NCBI GenBank assembly: GCA_963696025.1
Contig: CAVOII010000010.1
Span: forward strand, 620,001 to 684,000
Source of the DNA: JABCYV01 sp963696025
GTDB taxonomy: Bacteria > Acidobacteriota > Terriglobia > Terriglobales > Acidobacteriaceae
Direction: 5' to 3'
DNA: 64,000 nucleotides
Positions 1 to 9,266 of this stretch are shown here, piece by piece; the stretch's first letter is position 1; every line of letters begins with the position of its first letter. The translations under genes were made by a program, and so were the position numbers. Below the pieces are notes generated by a model, which was given only the letters and a program-made list of their open reading frames with translations, did not search any database and had not been told where the DNA came from.

Positions 1-2489
1 GCAATTCCTACGATGGGCCAGGAAGCGGATTGTACAAATCAGTTGACGGTGGCACGAGCTGGAGGCAACTGACGAAGGGCCTTCCCTCCTGGTCTGACCA
101 TTTGGGCCGCATTGGATTGGGTCTCGCGCCCAACGATTCTAGGCGTATCTATGCACTGGTGGACTCACCCACCGCCGGCGGACTCTACCGCTCCGACGAT
201 TCTGGCGAGAATTGGGAGCGGGTGAATTCTGACAAGCGCCTTTGGGGACGGGGCAGCGATTTCGGATGTGTTCGTGCGGATCCAAGGAAGAAGGACACGA
301 TCTACATCGCCAACATTTCTACCTACCGCTCTTCTGATGGTGGCCGTAGCTTTACAGCGATCAAGGGCGCACCGGGGGGCGATGACTACCACACCGTCTG
401 GATCAATCCGGAAAATCCGCAGATCATCGCGCTGGCGGTCGACCAGGGAGTCACGATCAGCGTGAATGGCGGGCAGACCTGGAGCTCCTGGTACAACCAG
501 CCGACGGCGCAGTTCTATCACGTGATCACCGACAATCAGTTTCCTTATTGGGTGTATGGCGGCCAACAGGAGAGTGGAAGCGTCGGCACGGACAGCCGCA
601 GCGACGAAGGTGAAATCACGTTTCGTGACTGGTATCCCGTCGGTGTCGAGGAATACGGCTATGTGGCGCCTGATCCACTTGATCCCCACATCATTTTCGG
701 AGGAAAGGTTACGCGGTTCGACCGAGTTACTGGACAAACCCAGGATGTCTCACCGGTTGTTCTCCGTACCGGGCAATATCGCTTCAACCGCACCGCACCA
801 CTGATATTTTCACCAGTCGATCCGCACGTCTTGTATCTCGGATCGAACGTACTGTTCAGGACGACCGACGGCGGGAACAGTTGGCAGATCATCAGTCCCG
901 ACCTGACGCGCGAGGACCCCGGCGTACCACCTAACCTTGGCGTATTTGTTGAGTCTGATGAAGCGAGGGGGAAACATCGCGGCGTGATCTATTCCATCGC
1001 GCCTTCGACCAAAGACGGCAACATTATTTGGGCTGGCACCGACGATGGTTTAATTCATGTTACACGTGACGGTGGCAAGACCTGGCAGAACGTTACGCCG
1101 CCTCAATTGACTTCCTGGAGCAAGCTGGCCCAGATCGACGCTTCCCACTTCGACAGCCAGACGGCATATGCAGCGGTGAATCGCTTTCGTTTGGACGATC
1201 TGCATCCTTACATCTACCGCACGCACGATGGCGGAAAGACTTGGCGCACGATCGCCAACGGCATCCCTGACAATGAGCCGGTGAACACAGTTCGTGAAGA
1301 TCCTGAACGCCAAGGACTGCTTTTCGCGGGCACTGAGAGGACGGTCTATGTCTCGTTCGATGACGGCGATCACTGGCAATCGCTGCGGCTGAATCTTCCT
1401 GCTACTTCGATACGAGATTTGGTTATTCATCAGGACGACATCGTCGTGGGCACGCATGGCCGTTCGTTCTGGATTCTCGACGACATCGCTCCGCTGCGAG
1501 AGATTGACTCGAAGGTGTCTGCCTCCGACGCTTATCTTTTTATTCCCCAGTTGACGTATCGCGTTCGTCGCAATAACAACACTGATACGCCACTGCCACC
1601 CGAAGAGCCGGCCGGTCAGAATCCTCCCGATGGCGCGGTGATTGATTACTTCTTAAAGTCGGCCGCAGCTGGTGTCACGATCGAAATTTCGGATGAGTCA
1701 GGAAAACCAATACGTCGATTTTCTAGCACCGACACGCCGGAGCCAGTAAATGAAAACGAGCTGAATATTCCAACTTATTGGATTCGCCCGCCGCAAGTTG
1801 TCTCGTCCACCGCCGGGATGCATCGATTCGTTTGGGATTTGCGTTACCCTCCACCGGACGTGGTCGAGCATGAGTATCCGATCTCAGCGATCTACCGTGA
1901 CACGCCGCGTTACCCTCTTGGCCCCGCAGTCGTGCCCGGGAGGCTTACGGTCAAACTTACAGTCGACGGCATGAGCTATTTGCAGCCGCTGACCATAAAC
2001 ATGGATCCACGGGTGAAGACACCGATCGATGGCTTGCGCCGGCAGTTCGAGCTGGAATCGAAGATAGTCCAGGCGATGCACCTCGACTACGAGGCGCTGC
2101 AGCAGGTCCGCAGTTTGCGACAGAAATTGAAAACCTCAAAAGATCAGGTAGGAAAGTCAGCGGAAGCCATAACGGCACTTGAACAGAAGCTGGCGGAACT
2201 GGAAGGCAAGACGGAAGGCTCGACTTTCCTGAGCACGAGGGAGGGGAGAAGCCTGACCCGTCTGAATGTTGCGCTGAGCAAGCTGCTGGCTGCAGTAGAC
2301 AGCGCTGACGCGGCCCCGACCAGTTCGCAGATGGCAATTTTCGATGATGTGAGCCGCGTGCTCAATCAGCAATTGGAGCGCTGGACGGAGATCAAAACCA
2401 ACGAAGTGCCGAAGCTGGACTCAGAGCTTCTACGGACAGGAATTGAACCGTTTAACCTGAAATCGATTGCGGCGATCGATGATAAGTGA
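1..2489 (+). CDS. VPS10/BNR-repeat beta-propeller protein, 5' truncated
   Basis: The reading frame is open from base 3 with no stop upstream, so the true start lies before the window; a TTG at 30 is only the first start-like codon. About 828 residues are visible. At least eight Asp-box type motifs (S-x-D-G-G-x-T-W-like) are present, for example KSVDGGTSW, RSSDGGRSF, RTTDGGNSW, VTRDGGKTW and RTHDGGKTW, as in sialidase/sortilin-type propellers. The last ~130 residues (from about 690) are charged and predicted coiled coil. Acidobacteria often encode such secreted glycosyl-hydrolase-like propellers; enzymatic activity is not evident. The signal peptide would be outside the window. Confidence 0.85.
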   Translation, partial: NSYDGPGSGLYKSVDGGTSWRQLTKGLPSWSDHLGRIGLGLAPNDSRRIYALVDSPTAGGLYRSDDSGENWERVNSDKRLWGRGSDFGCVRADPRKKDTIYIANISTYRSSDGGRSFTAIKGAPGGDDYHTVWINPENPQIIALAVDQGVTISVNGGQTWSSWYNQPTAQFYHVITDNQFPYWVYGGQQESGSVGTDSRSDEGEITFRDWYPVGVEEYGYVAPDPLDPHIIFGGKVTRFDRVTGQTQDVSPVVLRTGQYRFNRTAPLIFSPVDPHVLYLGSNVLFRTTDGGNSWQIISPDLTREDPGVPPNLGVFVESDEARGKHRGVIYSIAPSTKDGNIIWAGTDDGLIHVTRDGGKTWQNVTPPQLTSWSKLAQIDASHFDSQTAYAAVNRFRLDDLHPYIYRTHDGGKTWRTIANGIPDNEPVNTVREDPERQGLLFAGTERTVYVSFDDGDHWQSLRLNLPATSIRDLVIHQDDIVVGTHGRSFWILDDIAPLREIDSKVSASDAYLFIPQLTYRVRRNNNTDTPLPPEEPAGQNPPDGAVIDYFLKSAAAGVTIEISDESGKPIRRFSSTDTPEPVNENELNIPTYWIRPPQVVSSTAGMHRFVWDLRYPPPDVVEHEYPISAIYRDTPRYPLGPAVVPGRLTVKLTVDGMSYLQPLTINMDPRVKTPIDGLRRQFELESKIVQAMHLDYEALQQVRSLRQKLKTSKDQVGKSAEAITALEQKLAELEGKTEGSTFLSTREGRSLTRLNVALSKLLAAVDSADAAPTSSQMAIFDDVSRVLNQQLERWTEIKTNEVPKLDSELLRTGIEPFNLKSIAAIDDK

Positions 2490-2546
2490 GGAGCAGAGAC
2501 AAACGTGGCAGAGGACGACTAGCGAGGTACGCACAGCCACCGGCAA

Positions 2547-3395
2547 TTACCTGGCAGGGTTTCTCTCCGCCAGGTATCGTTCAAGGGCATCCTGCCACGC
2601 CGGCATCTCAATTCCGTATTTTTCCAGGCTGGCGGGCGACAACACAGAATACTTCGGTCGTTCCGCTGGGCGGACAAACTTATCGCTGGTAGTCGGACCA
2701 ACGATGCTGTCCAGGCCAGCGCGGGAGACGATCTGCTGCGCAAACTCAAACCAAGAGCACGCACCGCGGTTAGTTACGTTCACGATACCCTTGGCGTCGG
2801 AGTGGCAGAGTTGAAAGATGGTCTTCGCCAAGTCAACTGTGTAAGTGGGCGATCCTCGCTGATCGTCAACGACGTCGAGTTTGGGACGGGTGGCCGCCAA
2901 TTTGAGAATCGTGTCGGGAAAACATTTGCCGCCGGAACCAAACAGCCAAGACGTCCGCACGATGCAGCATTCCGGAAGAATCCGGCCGAGTTCTACTTCT
3001 GCTTCCGCCTTCGAGCGGCCGTAGACACTCCGGGGCGCAAGCGAGTCGTCGATTTCGTAAGGACTAGTCTTCGTGCCGTCGAAGACGTAGTCAGTGCTCA
3101 GAAAAAGCAGTTGCGAACCATGCTGTCGCGCCGCTTGTGCTACGTTTGCCGCGCCTCGGGTGTTCACTGCGAATGCGAGGTCGCGGTTGGTTTCGCAGCC
3201 ATCCACATCGGTGTAGGCCGCCGCAAGTACGATCCAGTCCGGCCTCGTACGCCGGAGGGTGTCGGAAACCAGTTGTGCATCACGAATATCGGCGTCTTCG
3301 GAGCCGAACCCGCTCAGTTCATCGTCTTTGTTTTTCGCCTCGCGGACCAGCGCTTTGCCTAGCAGGCCGGTCGCCCCGAAAATCGTGATTCGCAT
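2547..3395 (-). CDS. rfbD: dTDP-4-dehydrorhamnose reductase
   Basis: 282 aa, usual length for RmlD. It would reduce dTDP-4-keto-L-rhamnose to dTDP-L-rhamnose with NAD(P)H in the cytoplasm, the last step of the pathway. The N-terminus has the Rossmann motif GATGLLG (residues 7-13), and the SDR catalytic Y-x-x-x-K is YGRSK at 125-129; the STDYVFDG segment near residue 100 is typical of RmlD. It is the last gene of the minus-strand order rfbB-rfbA-rfbC-rfbD, 19 nt after rfbC. It converges with the BNR-repeat gene on the other strand, leaving a 57-bp gap. Confidence 0.95.
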   Translation of the reverse strand: MRITIFGATGLLGKALVREAKNKDDELSGFGSEDADIRDAQLVSDTLRRTRPDWIVLAAAYTDVDGCETNRDLAFAVNTRGAANVAQAARQHGSQLLFLSTDYVFDGTKTSPYEIDDSLAPRSVYGRSKAEAEVELGRILPECCIVRTSWLFGSGGKCFPDTILKLAATRPKLDVVDDQRGSPTYTVDLAKTIFQLCHSDAKGIVNVTNRGACSWFEFAQQIVSRAGLDSIVGPTTSDKFVRPAERPKYSVLSPASLEKYGIEMPAWQDALERYLAERNPAR

Positions 3396-3414
3396 TCAGA
3401 TAAAATCCTCGAAT

Positions 3415-3957
3415 CTAATCGTAGACTTCGGCTTGGCGAAGTGCGACGCCGAGGCGATCCTTCGCGGAAATGATCGGCTGATCGTGAAGTTGCCAATCAA
3501 TCTTTAGATCAGGATCGTTCCACACAATAGTGCGCTCTAGTTGGGGAGCGTAAAACTCAGTCGCCTTATAGAGCACATGTGCGCTGTCCGAAAGCACGCG
3601 AAACCCATGGGCGAATCCAGCGGGGATCCAAAGCATGCGCTGATTCTGCCCAGACAGCCGGACCGCCTCCCAGCGCCCGAAACTGGGCGAATTGCGGCGC
3701 AGGTCCAGAGCGACATCCAGAATTTCTCCCGCCACCACGCGAACCAATTTTCCCTGCGGACGCTGTAGCTGATAATGCAAACCTCGCAACACGTTTCGCG
3801 CTGAAAAAGAATGATTATCCTGCACGAAATGTTCCTGGATTCCGGCCTCAGCCATGGTTTTCTGGTTGTAGCTTTCGAGAAAGAAGCCGCGCTCGTCGCC
3901 AAAGACGCGAGGCTCCAGAATCAACAGCCCTGCCAATGAGGCCTTCATTGCCTTCAT
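3415..3957 (-). CDS. rfbC: dTDP-4-dehydrorhamnose 3,5-epimerase
   Basis: 180 aa from the ATG at 3957, which matches the family length; an upstream in-frame start at 4038 would overlap the end of rfbA and add unrelated residues, so it was not used. The cupin fold enzyme epimerises C3 and C5 of dTDP-4-keto-6-deoxyglucose. Visible family motifs are DERGFFLESYN (21-31), the substrate-binding HFVQDNHSFS and the catalytic-His segment RGLHYQ (His61). It sits between rfbA (31 nt upstream) and rfbD (19 nt downstream), so co-transcription is likely. Confidence 0.95.
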   Translation of the reverse strand: MKAMKASLAGLLILEPRVFGDERGFFLESYNQKTMAEAGIQEHFVQDNHSFSARNVLRGLHYQLQRPQGKLVRVVAGEILDVALDLRRNSPSFGRWEAVRLSGQNQRMLWIPAGFAHGFRVLSDSAHVLYKATEFYAPQLERTIVWNDPDLKIDWQLHDQPIISAKDRLGVALRQAEVYD

Positions 3958-3988
3958 CAATCTGCCGCCCGGTTCTCGTGCTGCAAAT

Positions 3989-4870
3989 TCAGAATACCTT
4001 TTCGCGGAGGAGTTGCAGTAAGTATGCTCCGTAGGCATTGTTCTTCATCGAATTCCCAAACTCTTCCACTTGCGCGGCGCTGATGTAGCCGCACCGGTAT
4101 GCGATTTCTTCGGGGCATGCGACCATCAAACCCTGGCGCCGCTCAATGGTCTGGATAAATGTCGCTGCTTCCATCATGGCTTCGTGAGTACCAGTGTCGA
4201 GCCAGGCCAGACCGCGGCCCATTACCACTACATCCAATTCTCCGCGTTCCAGGTAAACCTTGTTTACGTCCGTGATCTCCAATTCGCCACGCGCTGAAGG
4301 CTTCAGCGTTCGGGCAGCCTCGATCACATGGTTATCGTAGAAATAAAGTCCGGTCACAGCGTAGCGTGACTTAGGACGTTTCGGTTTTTCTTCCAGGCTT
4401 ATAGCTTTTCCGGATGCATCGAACTCGACGACACCATAGCGTTCCGGATCGTGCACCGGATAAGCAAAGATCTGTGCTCCACTGGTTTTGCGCGCGGCGC
4501 GTTGCAGATCCATTGCAAATTCGTGACCGTAAAAAATATTGTCACCCAAAACTAAAGCGCAGCAACTCGATCCGATAAAATCCTTTCCGATCAGGAAAGC
4601 TTGCGCAATTCCCTGGGGTTTCTCCTGAATCGCGTATTGAAAGGTGAGCCCGAGCCGTGAGCCGTCTCCCAACAACTGCTGGAAGCGCGGAGCGTCCTCC
4701 GGCGTGGAGATCACGAGAATTTCCCGAATGCCTGCCAGCATCAGCGTAGAAAGCGGGTAGTACACCATAGGTTTGTCATAGACCGGCAGCAGGCTTTTGC
4801 CCACCGCGTGCGTGGCCGGATAGAGCCGAGTTCCCGATCCGCCCGCCAGGATGATGCCCTTGTAATGCAT
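3989..4870 (-). CDS. rfbA: Glucose-1-phosphate thymidylyltransferase
   Basis: 293 aa from the ATG at 4870, the usual size of RmlA; an ATG at 4897 would add nine residues and cannot be excluded. The enzyme makes dTDP-glucose from dTTP and glucose-1-phosphate. The nucleotide-binding loop GGSGTRLYP lies at residues 10-18, followed by the K-S-L-L-P-V-Y-D-K-P-M signature. The segment LVLGDNIFYG holds the Mg-binding Asp, and EEKPKRPKS is the sugar-binding segment. First committed step of the rhamnose operon, located between rfbB and rfbC. Confidence 0.96.
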   Translation of the reverse strand: MHYKGIILAGGSGTRLYPATHAVGKSLLPVYDKPMVYYPLSTLMLAGIREILVISTPEDAPRFQQLLGDGSRLGLTFQYAIQEKPQGIAQAFLIGKDFIGSSCCALVLGDNIFYGHEFAMDLQRAARKTSGAQIFAYPVHDPERYGVVEFDASGKAISLEEKPKRPKSRYAVTGLYFYDNHVIEAARTLKPSARGELEITDVNKVYLERGELDVVVMGRGLAWLDTGTHEAMMEAATFIQTIERRQGLMVACPEEIAYRCGYISAAQVEEFGNSMKNNAYGAYLLQLLREKVF

Positions 4871-4925
4871 GTCCGGACCAACTGTTTTACTCGTCATTCG
4901 GCGTCTCTGAAGAAAGATCTCGGTA

Positions 4926-6002
4926 TCAAGCGGGTTCCTGCGAGTAGTGCGTGGCGATCCATTGACGATAGGTCCCACTGGTAACCTCTTTCAGCCACTT
5001 GTCATTCTGGAGGTACCAGGCGACAGTCTTGCGGATACCACTCTCGAAAGTTTCGCGCGGCGTCCAACCCAACTCCTGCTCGATCTTGCGTGCATCGATC
5101 GCGTAGCGGCGATCATGGCCGGGACGGTCTTTCACGAAAGTGATCAATTTCCGGTGGGGCAGCACCGGGTCGTCCTTGCGCATTTCGTCCAGAATTGTAC
5201 AGATGGTTTCCACAATGTCGATATTTCGTTTTTCGTTCCAACCGCCGATATTGTAAGTTTCGCCAATTCGTCCTCGGGCCAAAACTGTGCGCAACGCCTC
5301 GCAGTGGTCCTCAACGTAAAGCCAGTCCCGCACATTCAGTCCATCCCCATAGACTGGCAGCGGCTTGCAGAGGCGAGCGTTGGAGATAATGAGCGGAATC
5401 AACTTCTCCGGAAACTGATAGGGGCCGTAATTATTGGAACAATTGGTAGTCAGCGTGGGCAGGCCGTAAGTGTGATGGTAGGCGCGGACAAGGTGATCAG
5501 CGGCAGCCTTGGAGGCGGAATACGGACTATTGGGCGCGTAAGCCGTAGTCTCGCAAAACGGCGAATCATCTGTGCCCAACGAACCATACACCTCGTCCGT
5601 GGAGATATGAAGAAAGCGGAATTGTTCACGCTCGGGTCCGGTCAATCCAGCAAAATATGCTCGGGCCTCCTCGAGCAGACAGAACGTTCCACTCACGTTG
5701 GTATGGATAAAATCATCCGGTCCACGAATGGAACGGTCAACATGACTTTCTGCTGCAAAATGGACGACGGCTCGCGGCTGGTGGTCTTGCAGCAGAGTTC
5801 TGACTGTGTCCCGGTCGCAGATATCGCCGTGCGCAAAGTGGTATCGGGAATCGGAAGAAATTTGCAGTAGGTTGTGCGGATTGCCCGCATAGGTGAGCTT
5901 GTCGAGATTGATGACCGTGGATTTTTCCTGCGCCATCCATTGCAGGATGAAGTTGGAGCCGATGAACCCACATCCTCCGGTAACCAAAATTGTCTTTTCC
6001 AT
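4926..6002 (-). CDS. rfbB: dTDP-glucose 4,6-dehydratase
   Basis: 358 aa from the ATG at 6002; in-frame starts farther upstream add about 50 residues that do not resemble the family. The enzyme converts dTDP-glucose to dTDP-4-keto-6-deoxyglucose using bound NAD. The glycine motif GGCGFIGSN is at residues 9-17, the catalytic T-D-E at 135-137 and Y-S-A-S-K at 161-165. It is the promoter-proximal rfb gene, 94 bp after the SagB-like gene, which may or may not be part of the same transcript. Product: the sugar donor for rhamnosylated surface polysaccharides. Confidence 0.96.
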   Translation of the reverse strand: MEKTILVTGGCGFIGSNFILQWMAQEKSTVINLDKLTYAGNPHNLLQISSDSRYHFAHGDICDRDTVRTLLQDHQPRAVVHFAAESHVDRSIRGPDDFIHTNVSGTFCLLEEARAYFAGLTGPEREQFRFLHISTDEVYGSLGTDDSPFCETTAYAPNSPYSASKAAADHLVRAYHHTYGLPTLTTNCSNNYGPYQFPEKLIPLIISNARLCKPLPVYGDGLNVRDWLYVEDHCEALRTVLARGRIGETYNIGGWNEKRNIDIVETICTILDEMRKDDPVLPHRKLITFVKDRPGHDRRYAIDARKIEQELGWTPRETFESGIRKTVAWYLQNDKWLKEVTSGTYRQWIATHYSQEPA

Positions 6003-6096
6003 GCGGACAAACTGCGGGTTGAGCGTGCCAGAAATCAGCCGGTCACCCGCCGCCTCTGATTGTAACGGCTGGGAGGAAGCTTCTTCCAATCCGCGG

Positions 6097-7638
6097 CTAA
6101 GGTTTGTGTTTGGCGCTGTTGCCCAGGGCCACCAGGAAAATAGCGCTCTTGCCCTCAGCATGAGGTGAGAAGAAGCGGGTCACGTCGTCGTCATAAAACG
6201 TGAGGCCGGTAGCGCCCAGGTGTTGTGCGTAGGCCCCGAGGTAGAGCTTCCCACCAAGAATACCGGCTTCCAATTGAACCGCTCGATAGCCACGATTGCC
6301 AAAGCGCTGCAAAATCGCTTGCAAATCCGCCAGAAAAAAGACATCTACGGCGGCATCGGCCGGTAACGCTTGCTCCAATCCCAGGTAACCGGCCTCAGAA
6401 CGAAAATCTCCCTGTTTCAGACACTCGAGTGCTCCTCGATCTCGATGGAAGACATAGGCGCCAGAATCCAAACCTTCCACGGCATGGACAATCAGGTAGA
6501 GGTGGCTCAGTTGAGATTCCGGTTCGAGGAAATCCGCAGGCACGCCACGGGTTGCCCGGTCGAGCGTGGTGGAGAGCTGTGTCATGGTAATCGGGGTTTG
6601 TGCAAACTTGCGGGTGGAACCACGTCGCAAAATAACCTGTTCGATGGGATCGCGGGGCATTTCTGCGTCAGATAGTGGATGGAGCGGAACAACTGGTCTG
6701 GATGGTGACCTGTGCGCAGTGATTGGTGTTTGTTGAGGGCCACGCCACGCTGCAACCTCCTTGGGTGAATGCAACGAAGACGAAGCATGCATTTCTCGCA
6801 TGAGCGGATAGTCAACTTCATGCCGGGAGAGTGGGAGAGTTTCGAGTCCCAGAGCGGCGACTTTTGTGAGGGGTTCGGGTGATACGGCCGGGGTATGGCC
6901 AAGTGCCACGATGGAAAAAGTCACCTCGCGCCGCGGGTCTACATCGAGCAAAGCATTTACGGCATCGTCCACAAAGCCGCATACCACTTTGGCGGGCAAA
7001 CCCAACGCGGTGGCGACAGCCAATAAATTGGCGAGCAGCGTGCCATTGTCCCAGCCAAAATGGCGGTAAGTGCGCGCCTGATACTTCCAGGCATTGCGCC
7101 AGTAAGTGCCAGTGCAGATGATTGTCAGCGGCGCATGCGCCACGGCGGGCTCAGAGGCGGTAGCTTCGACCAGGATGCTACGATAGTCTCCAGCACGAAG
7201 CGTGCGCAGGCCGAACTCGGCGGCGGCGAAATGATAGACGCCAGCCGGAAGGTTGACGAGATCGCCGCAGACGAGGTACAGCTCGACCTCGTAGAGGGCT
7301 CCGGTACAAGCGGCGGCGCGAAAGTAGATTTCTCCGCCTGGATATTTTCTGTGTCGGGTGATACCCGCGGAAAGGTAGAGCAGTTGGGCTATTGCTTCTA
7401 GATTTGGCGCAGCGTTGGTTTGTGCCGGGACGATTTCGGAAATGGCAGAAAGCGCAGCCACCCCGGTCTGACGCGCCTCACCGGGCAAGGGCAGGGCTTC
7501 CAGCGTGGGGTAGACCTTGAATGGCAAGGGCTGGTTGGCAAAGTCCAGAGCATGAGGGTTGCTGCGTATGCTGGCGTAAGAATGCTTGGTCGAGTTGTGA
7601 TAACTCCTAGCGGCTTCAGTATCGCGGTTGCCGGGCAT
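6097..7638 (-). CDS. SagB/ThcOx-family nitroreductase-like protein (two domains)
   Basis: 513 aa from the ATG at 7638. Reading farther upstream crosses an interspersed repeat (7739-7795), so that extension is rejected. The protein has two tandem nitroreductase-fold halves: an N-terminal one (about 60-260) with RNAWKYQARTYRHFGWDNG, typical of SagB-type FMN oxidases, and a second one (about 300-510) beginning with an RRGSTRKF motif. SagB proteins oxidise azolines in thiazole/oxazole peptides, but no YcaO cyclodehydratase or precursor peptide is visible here, so the substrate is unknown. It is co-directional with rfbB and separated from it by 94 bp. Confidence 0.8.
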   Translation of the reverse strand: MPGNRDTEAARSYHNSTKHSYASIRSNPHALDFANQPLPFKVYPTLEALPLPGEARQTGVAALSAISEIVPAQTNAAPNLEAIAQLLYLSAGITRHRKYPGGEIYFRAAACTGALYEVELYLVCGDLVNLPAGVYHFAAAEFGLRTLRAGDYRSILVEATASEPAVAHAPLTIICTGTYWRNAWKYQARTYRHFGWDNGTLLANLLAVATALGLPAKVVCGFVDDAVNALLDVDPRREVTFSIVALGHTPAVSPEPLTKVAALGLETLPLSRHEVDYPLMREMHASSSLHSPKEVAAWRGPQQTPITAHRSPSRPVVPLHPLSDAEMPRDPIEQVILRRGSTRKFAQTPITMTQLSTTLDRATRGVPADFLEPESQLSHLYLIVHAVEGLDSGAYVFHRDRGALECLKQGDFRSEAGYLGLEQALPADAAVDVFFLADLQAILQRFGNRGYRAVQLEAGILGGKLYLGAYAQHLGATGLTFYDDDVTRFFSPHAEGKSAIFLVALGNSAKHKP

Positions 7639-8380
7639 AGAGGCGATGCGTGGATGGGTACGAGCATACCAATATACGTCAGGTCCCAAGCCCGAAAGCT
7701 GCCGCGATCTGGCGGTTGTCTTCTGAATTGACGTGGCGATGCGCGCGAGATCCCGCACTCCGCCTGAAAAACGGCTGCGCTCGGGATGACGCCGGCAAAA
7801 CTTCAAGGGCCCGATCCCAAGCGGCACCAAGAATCAGCGATCTATGTTAAGTCTGGGCGGCCTCCTCAAGCCGCGCGGTCACTCTCTTTACCGGCGTTTG
7901 CTACGGCATCAGGAAGGCTCGACTGTTCCCGTAACTCGATTACGTCCCGCTAATCCTGAATATAGCTTCTCAACTTCGCGAGCCCGGCCAATGCAACCAA
8001 CCGACGCTGCGAGGCGCGAAACTCGATTCGCGGAAAAACTCGCAGGGGACGATTGTTTACCACTAGGCTAGGCGGTGTCTCATGCCGTGCCGGTTTCGGC
8101 GTCGCTTTCGCAGATGCTGGCCGTCCCCGGCCGGGCATTCGCCGAAGGGAGTCGCTGAAACCGGACTGCGCATCTGCCCTGCAGAGAAAAAGGGCGCGAA
8201 AGCACGATGCAGAGTCGAAAGCGACACTCTCTCTGGTCCAGTTTGAGAGCAATAGTTGAGGAATTGCGGCGATTTCTTGCGATTTTCCCGACAGAGCAGC
8301 GGCCACACAGTCTGGGTTGCAGAGAAATGTCGCGGAGGGCGCAGTCTCGCGCTAACTTCTCTCCAAAGAATTCCCTGCTA
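7639..8380. other. Intergenic region without a supported gene
   Basis: About 740 bp upstream of the SagB-like gene. It contains one copy of an interspersed palindromic repeat (7739-7795) and short open frames with no recognisable protein signature. I see no gene here. Its right part adjoins the CAGGGA-rich repeats that flank the recombinase remnant. Confidence 0.5.
7739..7795 (+). repeat. Interspersed repeat, 'CCGCCTGAAAAACGGC' family, copy 1
   Basis: The core reads ACTCCGCCTGAAAAACGGCT followed by GCGCTCGGGATGACGCC. A close copy with the same core (CTCCGCCTGAAGAACGGCT) lies at 34164-34216 upstream of nrnA, and a related inverted copy lies inside the element at 42853-42978. The core contains a CCG...CGG dyad. 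When translated it produces spurious N-terminal extensions of neighbouring genes. Confidence 0.7.
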
Positions 8381-8560
8381 ACAGGGAAAAATACAGGGAT
8401 TTCGCCAGTTCTAAGGCAATAAGATGCGCTCGTCATTGCGGCATCTTCTTCGTACTCATAGGTATAGAGGGATCTTTATTGCAAATCGGAACAGGGAGCG
8501 AGCAGGGAATTATCAGGGAGAATTAGGGATCATGTGCGGGGAACAGGGAATTGCGGAGAT
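8380..8560. repeat. Degenerate CAGGGA-iterated repeat tract
   Basis: CAGGGA occurs repeatedly: AACAGGGAAAAATACAGGGA near 8381-8400, then GGAACAGGGAGCGAGCAGGG, TTATCAGGGAG, an ATTAGGGAT variant and GGGAACAGGGAATTGC up to about 8555. The tract lies directly 3' of the recombinase C-terminal remnant on the minus strand. From memory of such loci, tracts of this kind commonly follow this recombinase family; that association is recalled, not tested here. Confidence 0.6.
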
Positions 8561-8940
8561 CAAGAAGGCTGGAGTGGGAACCTGAGCTGCTTTCGTTGCT
8601 CAACCCAACTTAGCGGCAGGTGGCGGGTCAGTTTTTCAAATGTCAGATTCGAAGGCTGCCGTCCGTTAAGGATGGCTTTCACGATGTCTGGAGCGAGAAA
8701 GGCGCACTGCAGAACTCGGCCCACGTACCCTTCGTTAAGACCGAGCTTTTGGGCAAGGGCTCTCTGACCGGAGACTTCTCCGGCCAGTATCCATGCGTGC
8801 CAGGTGCGCCCGCGTGCCAGGGTTCTCAATAGTGACGGAACCGGATGCGACGATTCCCCGCCGAGACGATCGGGCGGCAGCACGAGCCGCATCTCACCGC
8901 CGCAACGTTTGACCCGAGCCTCGATTGCAAGGCGGATCAC
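8560..8940 (-). pseudogene. Serine recombinase C-terminal remnant
   Basis: 126 residues that match only the C-terminal part of large recombinase-family (resolvase-type) proteins: a basic IEARVKRCGGEMRLV strand, then a helix-turn-helix segment LAQKLGLNEGYVGRVLQCAF followed by LAPDIVKAILNGRQPSNLTF and a closing LPLSWVEQRKQL. The N-terminal catalytic resolvase domain with its serine, and the central recombinase domain, are absent; the sequence just upstream instead belongs to an isochorismatase fragment on the opposite strand. It is therefore a truncated mobile-element relic. Whether the residual HTH domain is expressed is unknown. Confidence 0.7.
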
Positions 8941-8954
8941 ATTACCCGAACTCG

Positions 8955-9257
8955 GTTCCAGCTGCTGACAACCGTCGTTGCGGCGCGGGGGGCAAGATTA
9001 TCAAGGGAATTCAGGATGTTTTTCCCAACAATGAAGTTATCGATCGAAGATTCATTAATACATGGCAAGACGAGAGGGTCGTGACCGCGGTCAAGGCTAC
9101 CAAGCGCAAGAAGTTGGTACTTGCCTCGTCGTGGACCGAGATGTGTCTTGCCATGCCGGCGATCCAGGCCCAGGGAGAGGGATTTGAGGTCTACGTTGTG
9201 ACTGACGCTTCGGGGGGAGTCTCGCCTCTGCCAGGAGCCCGTTTTCAGAATTTCTAG
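8955..9257 (+). pseudogene. YcaC-like isochorismatase hydrolase fragment, frameshifted
   Basis: The translated segment from about 8993 reads KIIKGIQDVFPNNEVIDRR, then INTWQDERVVTAVKATKRKK, WTEMCLAMPA and EVYVVTDASGG, matching the central and C-terminal core of YcaC/isochorismatase-like hydrolases. The preceding strand RFQLLTTVVAAR is encoded one frame away; adding one G to the G6 run at 8987-8992 would join them. The first half of the enzyme is missing, and the match stops after DASGGVS, before the usual C-terminal helix. It abuts the recombinase remnant, consistent with a deletion or insertion junction near 8945. Confidence 0.7.
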
Positions 9258-9266
9258 CCGAAGTGC

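Noticed and set aside
7639..7830. N-terminal extension of the SagB-like protein
   Set aside because: It is encoded by an interspersed repeat whose copies occur elsewhere; the internal ATG at 7638 is preferred.
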